Source: an uncultured Eubacteriales bacterium
Lineage (GTDB): Bacteria; Bacillota; Clostridia; Oscillospirales; Oscillospiraceae
Direction: 5' to 3'
DNA: 5,882 nucleotides
Assembly: GCA_905201305.1 (NCBI GenBank)
Contig: CAJKNS010000159.1
Span: 1-5,882, forward strand
Shown here: positions 5,242-5,882 of the stretch, piece after piece
How the letters are laid out: every line of letters starts with the position of its first letter
Position numbering within the stretch: the first letter of the stretch is position 1
Translations under genes and position numbers: made by a program
Notes under the pieces: generated by a model
Seen by the model: only the letters and a program-made list of their open reading frames with translations
Told to the model about the DNA's origin: nothing
Databases searched by the model: none

Positions 5242-5882
5242 ATGAGAAAGACAAAAATCGTGTGCACCCTGGGTCCGGCCACCGACAGGGAGGGTGTGCT
5301 GCGGCAGATGCTCCAGGCGGGCATGAACGTGGCCCGGTTCAATTTCTCCCACGGCAACTATGATGAGCATCAGCGCCGCCTGAACCATCTGGCGGCCCTG
5401 CGGGAAGAGCTTCACCTGCCGGTGGCCGCCATGCTGGACACCAAGGGGCCGGAGGTGCGGCTGAGGAGCTTTCAGAACGGGCCGGTGCAGCTGAAAACCG
5501 GCCAGAGCTTTACCCTGACCACCGACGACGTTCCCGGCGACGAGAGCCGGTGCTCCATCACCTATGCCCAGCTGCCCCAGGACGTGAAGCCCGGGAACAC
5601 CATCCTGCTGGACGATGGACTGGTGCGGCTGACGGTGCTGGAGACCACCGAACGGGAGATCCGGTGCCGGGTGGAGAATGACGGCGTGATGAAGGACAAG
5701 AAGGGCGTCAACGTGCCCGGCGTGTCCCTGTCCATGCCGTATATGAGCCAGCGGGACCGGGAGGATATCCTGTTCGGTATCCGGCAGGGGTTCGATTTCA
5801 TCGCCGCCAGCTTTGTCCGGTCTGCCGCCGATATCCGGGAGATCCGGCACATTCTGGATAAGAATCACTCCAGGATCCGGAT
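5242..5882 (+). CDS. pyk: Pyruvate kinase (3' partial, N-terminal 213 residues)
   Basis: This enzyme transfers phosphate from phosphoenolpyruvate to ADP, the last ATP-forming step of glycolysis. The frame is open to the window end with no stop. MRKTKIVCTLGPAT is the standard N-terminus. RFNFSHG (32-38) carries the Arg, Asn and Ser that bind phosphate and potassium, and LDTKGPEVR (65-73) leads into the beta-barrel B domain (about 70-170). LLDDGL (122-127), KKGVNVPG (153-160) and FIAASFVRS (187-194) are all typical. The main Mg-binding acids and the C-terminal allosteric domain lie beyond the window. The ATG at 5242 is preceded by AGAGG at 5230-5234 with 7 nt spacing. The gene follows the aldolase on the same strand after a hairpin, so it may be co-transcribed by readthrough. 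It appears richer in CTG, CGG and GCC codons than the transporter genes. Identification is very secure. Confidence -1.
   Translation, partial: MRKTKIVCTLGPATDREGVLRQMLQAGMNVARFNFSHGNYDEHQRRLNHLAALREELHLPVAAMLDTKGPEVRLRSFQNGPVQLKTGQSFTLTTDDVPGDESRCSITYAQLPQDVKPGNTILLDDGLVRLTVLETTEREIRCRVENDGVMKDKKGVNVPGVSLSMPYMSQRDREDILFGIRQGFDFIAASFVRSAADIREIRHILDKNHSRIR

Noticed and set aside
4927..5868. A 313-codon minus-strand frame across the aldolase end, spacer and pyruvate kinase
   Set aside because: It spans two clear genes and a hairpin and has the His/Gln/Pro-rich make-up of an antisense shadow, with no recognisable domain.
1..5882. Mobile elements, CRISPR arrays, tRNA or rRNA genes, riboswitches
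   Set aside because: No terminal repeats, transposase motifs, spaced direct repeats or RNA-gene signatures were seen. The leaders of phosphofructokinase and aldolase are too short for a riboswitch.

Overview
The window reads as chromosomal DNA from an anaerobic, fairly GC-rich Firmicute. The best guess is a gut clostridium of the Oscillospiraceae/Ruminococcaceae type. The basis is a Bce-type peptide-antibiotic ABC transporter, a PPi-type phosphofructokinase, a clostridial/protist-type class II aldolase, strong AGGAGG-like ribosome binding sites, and short UTRs with extended -10 promoters. This is inferred from gene content and style only; no rRNA or other taxonomic marker is present.

Layout. 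(1) Positions 1-2681, + strand: a two-gene ABC transporter operon. The ATPase is cut at its 5' end by the window edge. Its stop overlaps the start of a 664-residue permease (ATGA, 687-690) with the ten-helix, one-large-outer-domain plan of BceB. (2) Positions 2686-2716: a perfect 11-bp hairpin shared by convergent genes. Its U-tract is on the minus strand, so it mainly serves the gene arriving from the right. (3) Positions 2729-3970, - strand: a phosphofructokinase with PPi-type active-site residues. (4) Positions 3971-4171: a 201-bp divergent control region with one recognisable extended -10 promoter for each flanking gene and several short inverted and repeated motifs. (5) Positions 4172-5140, + strand: class II fructose-1,6-bisphosphate aldolase. 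(6) Positions 5141-5241: a C-rich spacer with a terminator-like hairpin. (7) Positions 5242-5882, + strand: the first 213 residues of pyruvate kinase, running off the window.

How they work together. Phosphofructokinase, aldolase and pyruvate kinase catalyse the commitment, cleavage and final ATP-forming steps of glycolysis. They sit as a divergent cluster around one control region, so shared regulation is plausible. The PPi-type phosphofructokinase implies that the upper pathway can run on pyrophosphate and be reversible. The transporter to the left is a separate unit, probably for bacitracin/lantibiotic-type peptide sensing and detoxification. Its usual two-component partner is not visible and may lie upstream.

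I found no mobile element, CRISPR array, tRNA, rRNA or clear novel multi-gene system. The most interesting material is the control region between the phosphofructokinase and aldolase genes, the phosphofructokinase active-site variant, and the hairpin/C-run spacer before pyruvate kinase.
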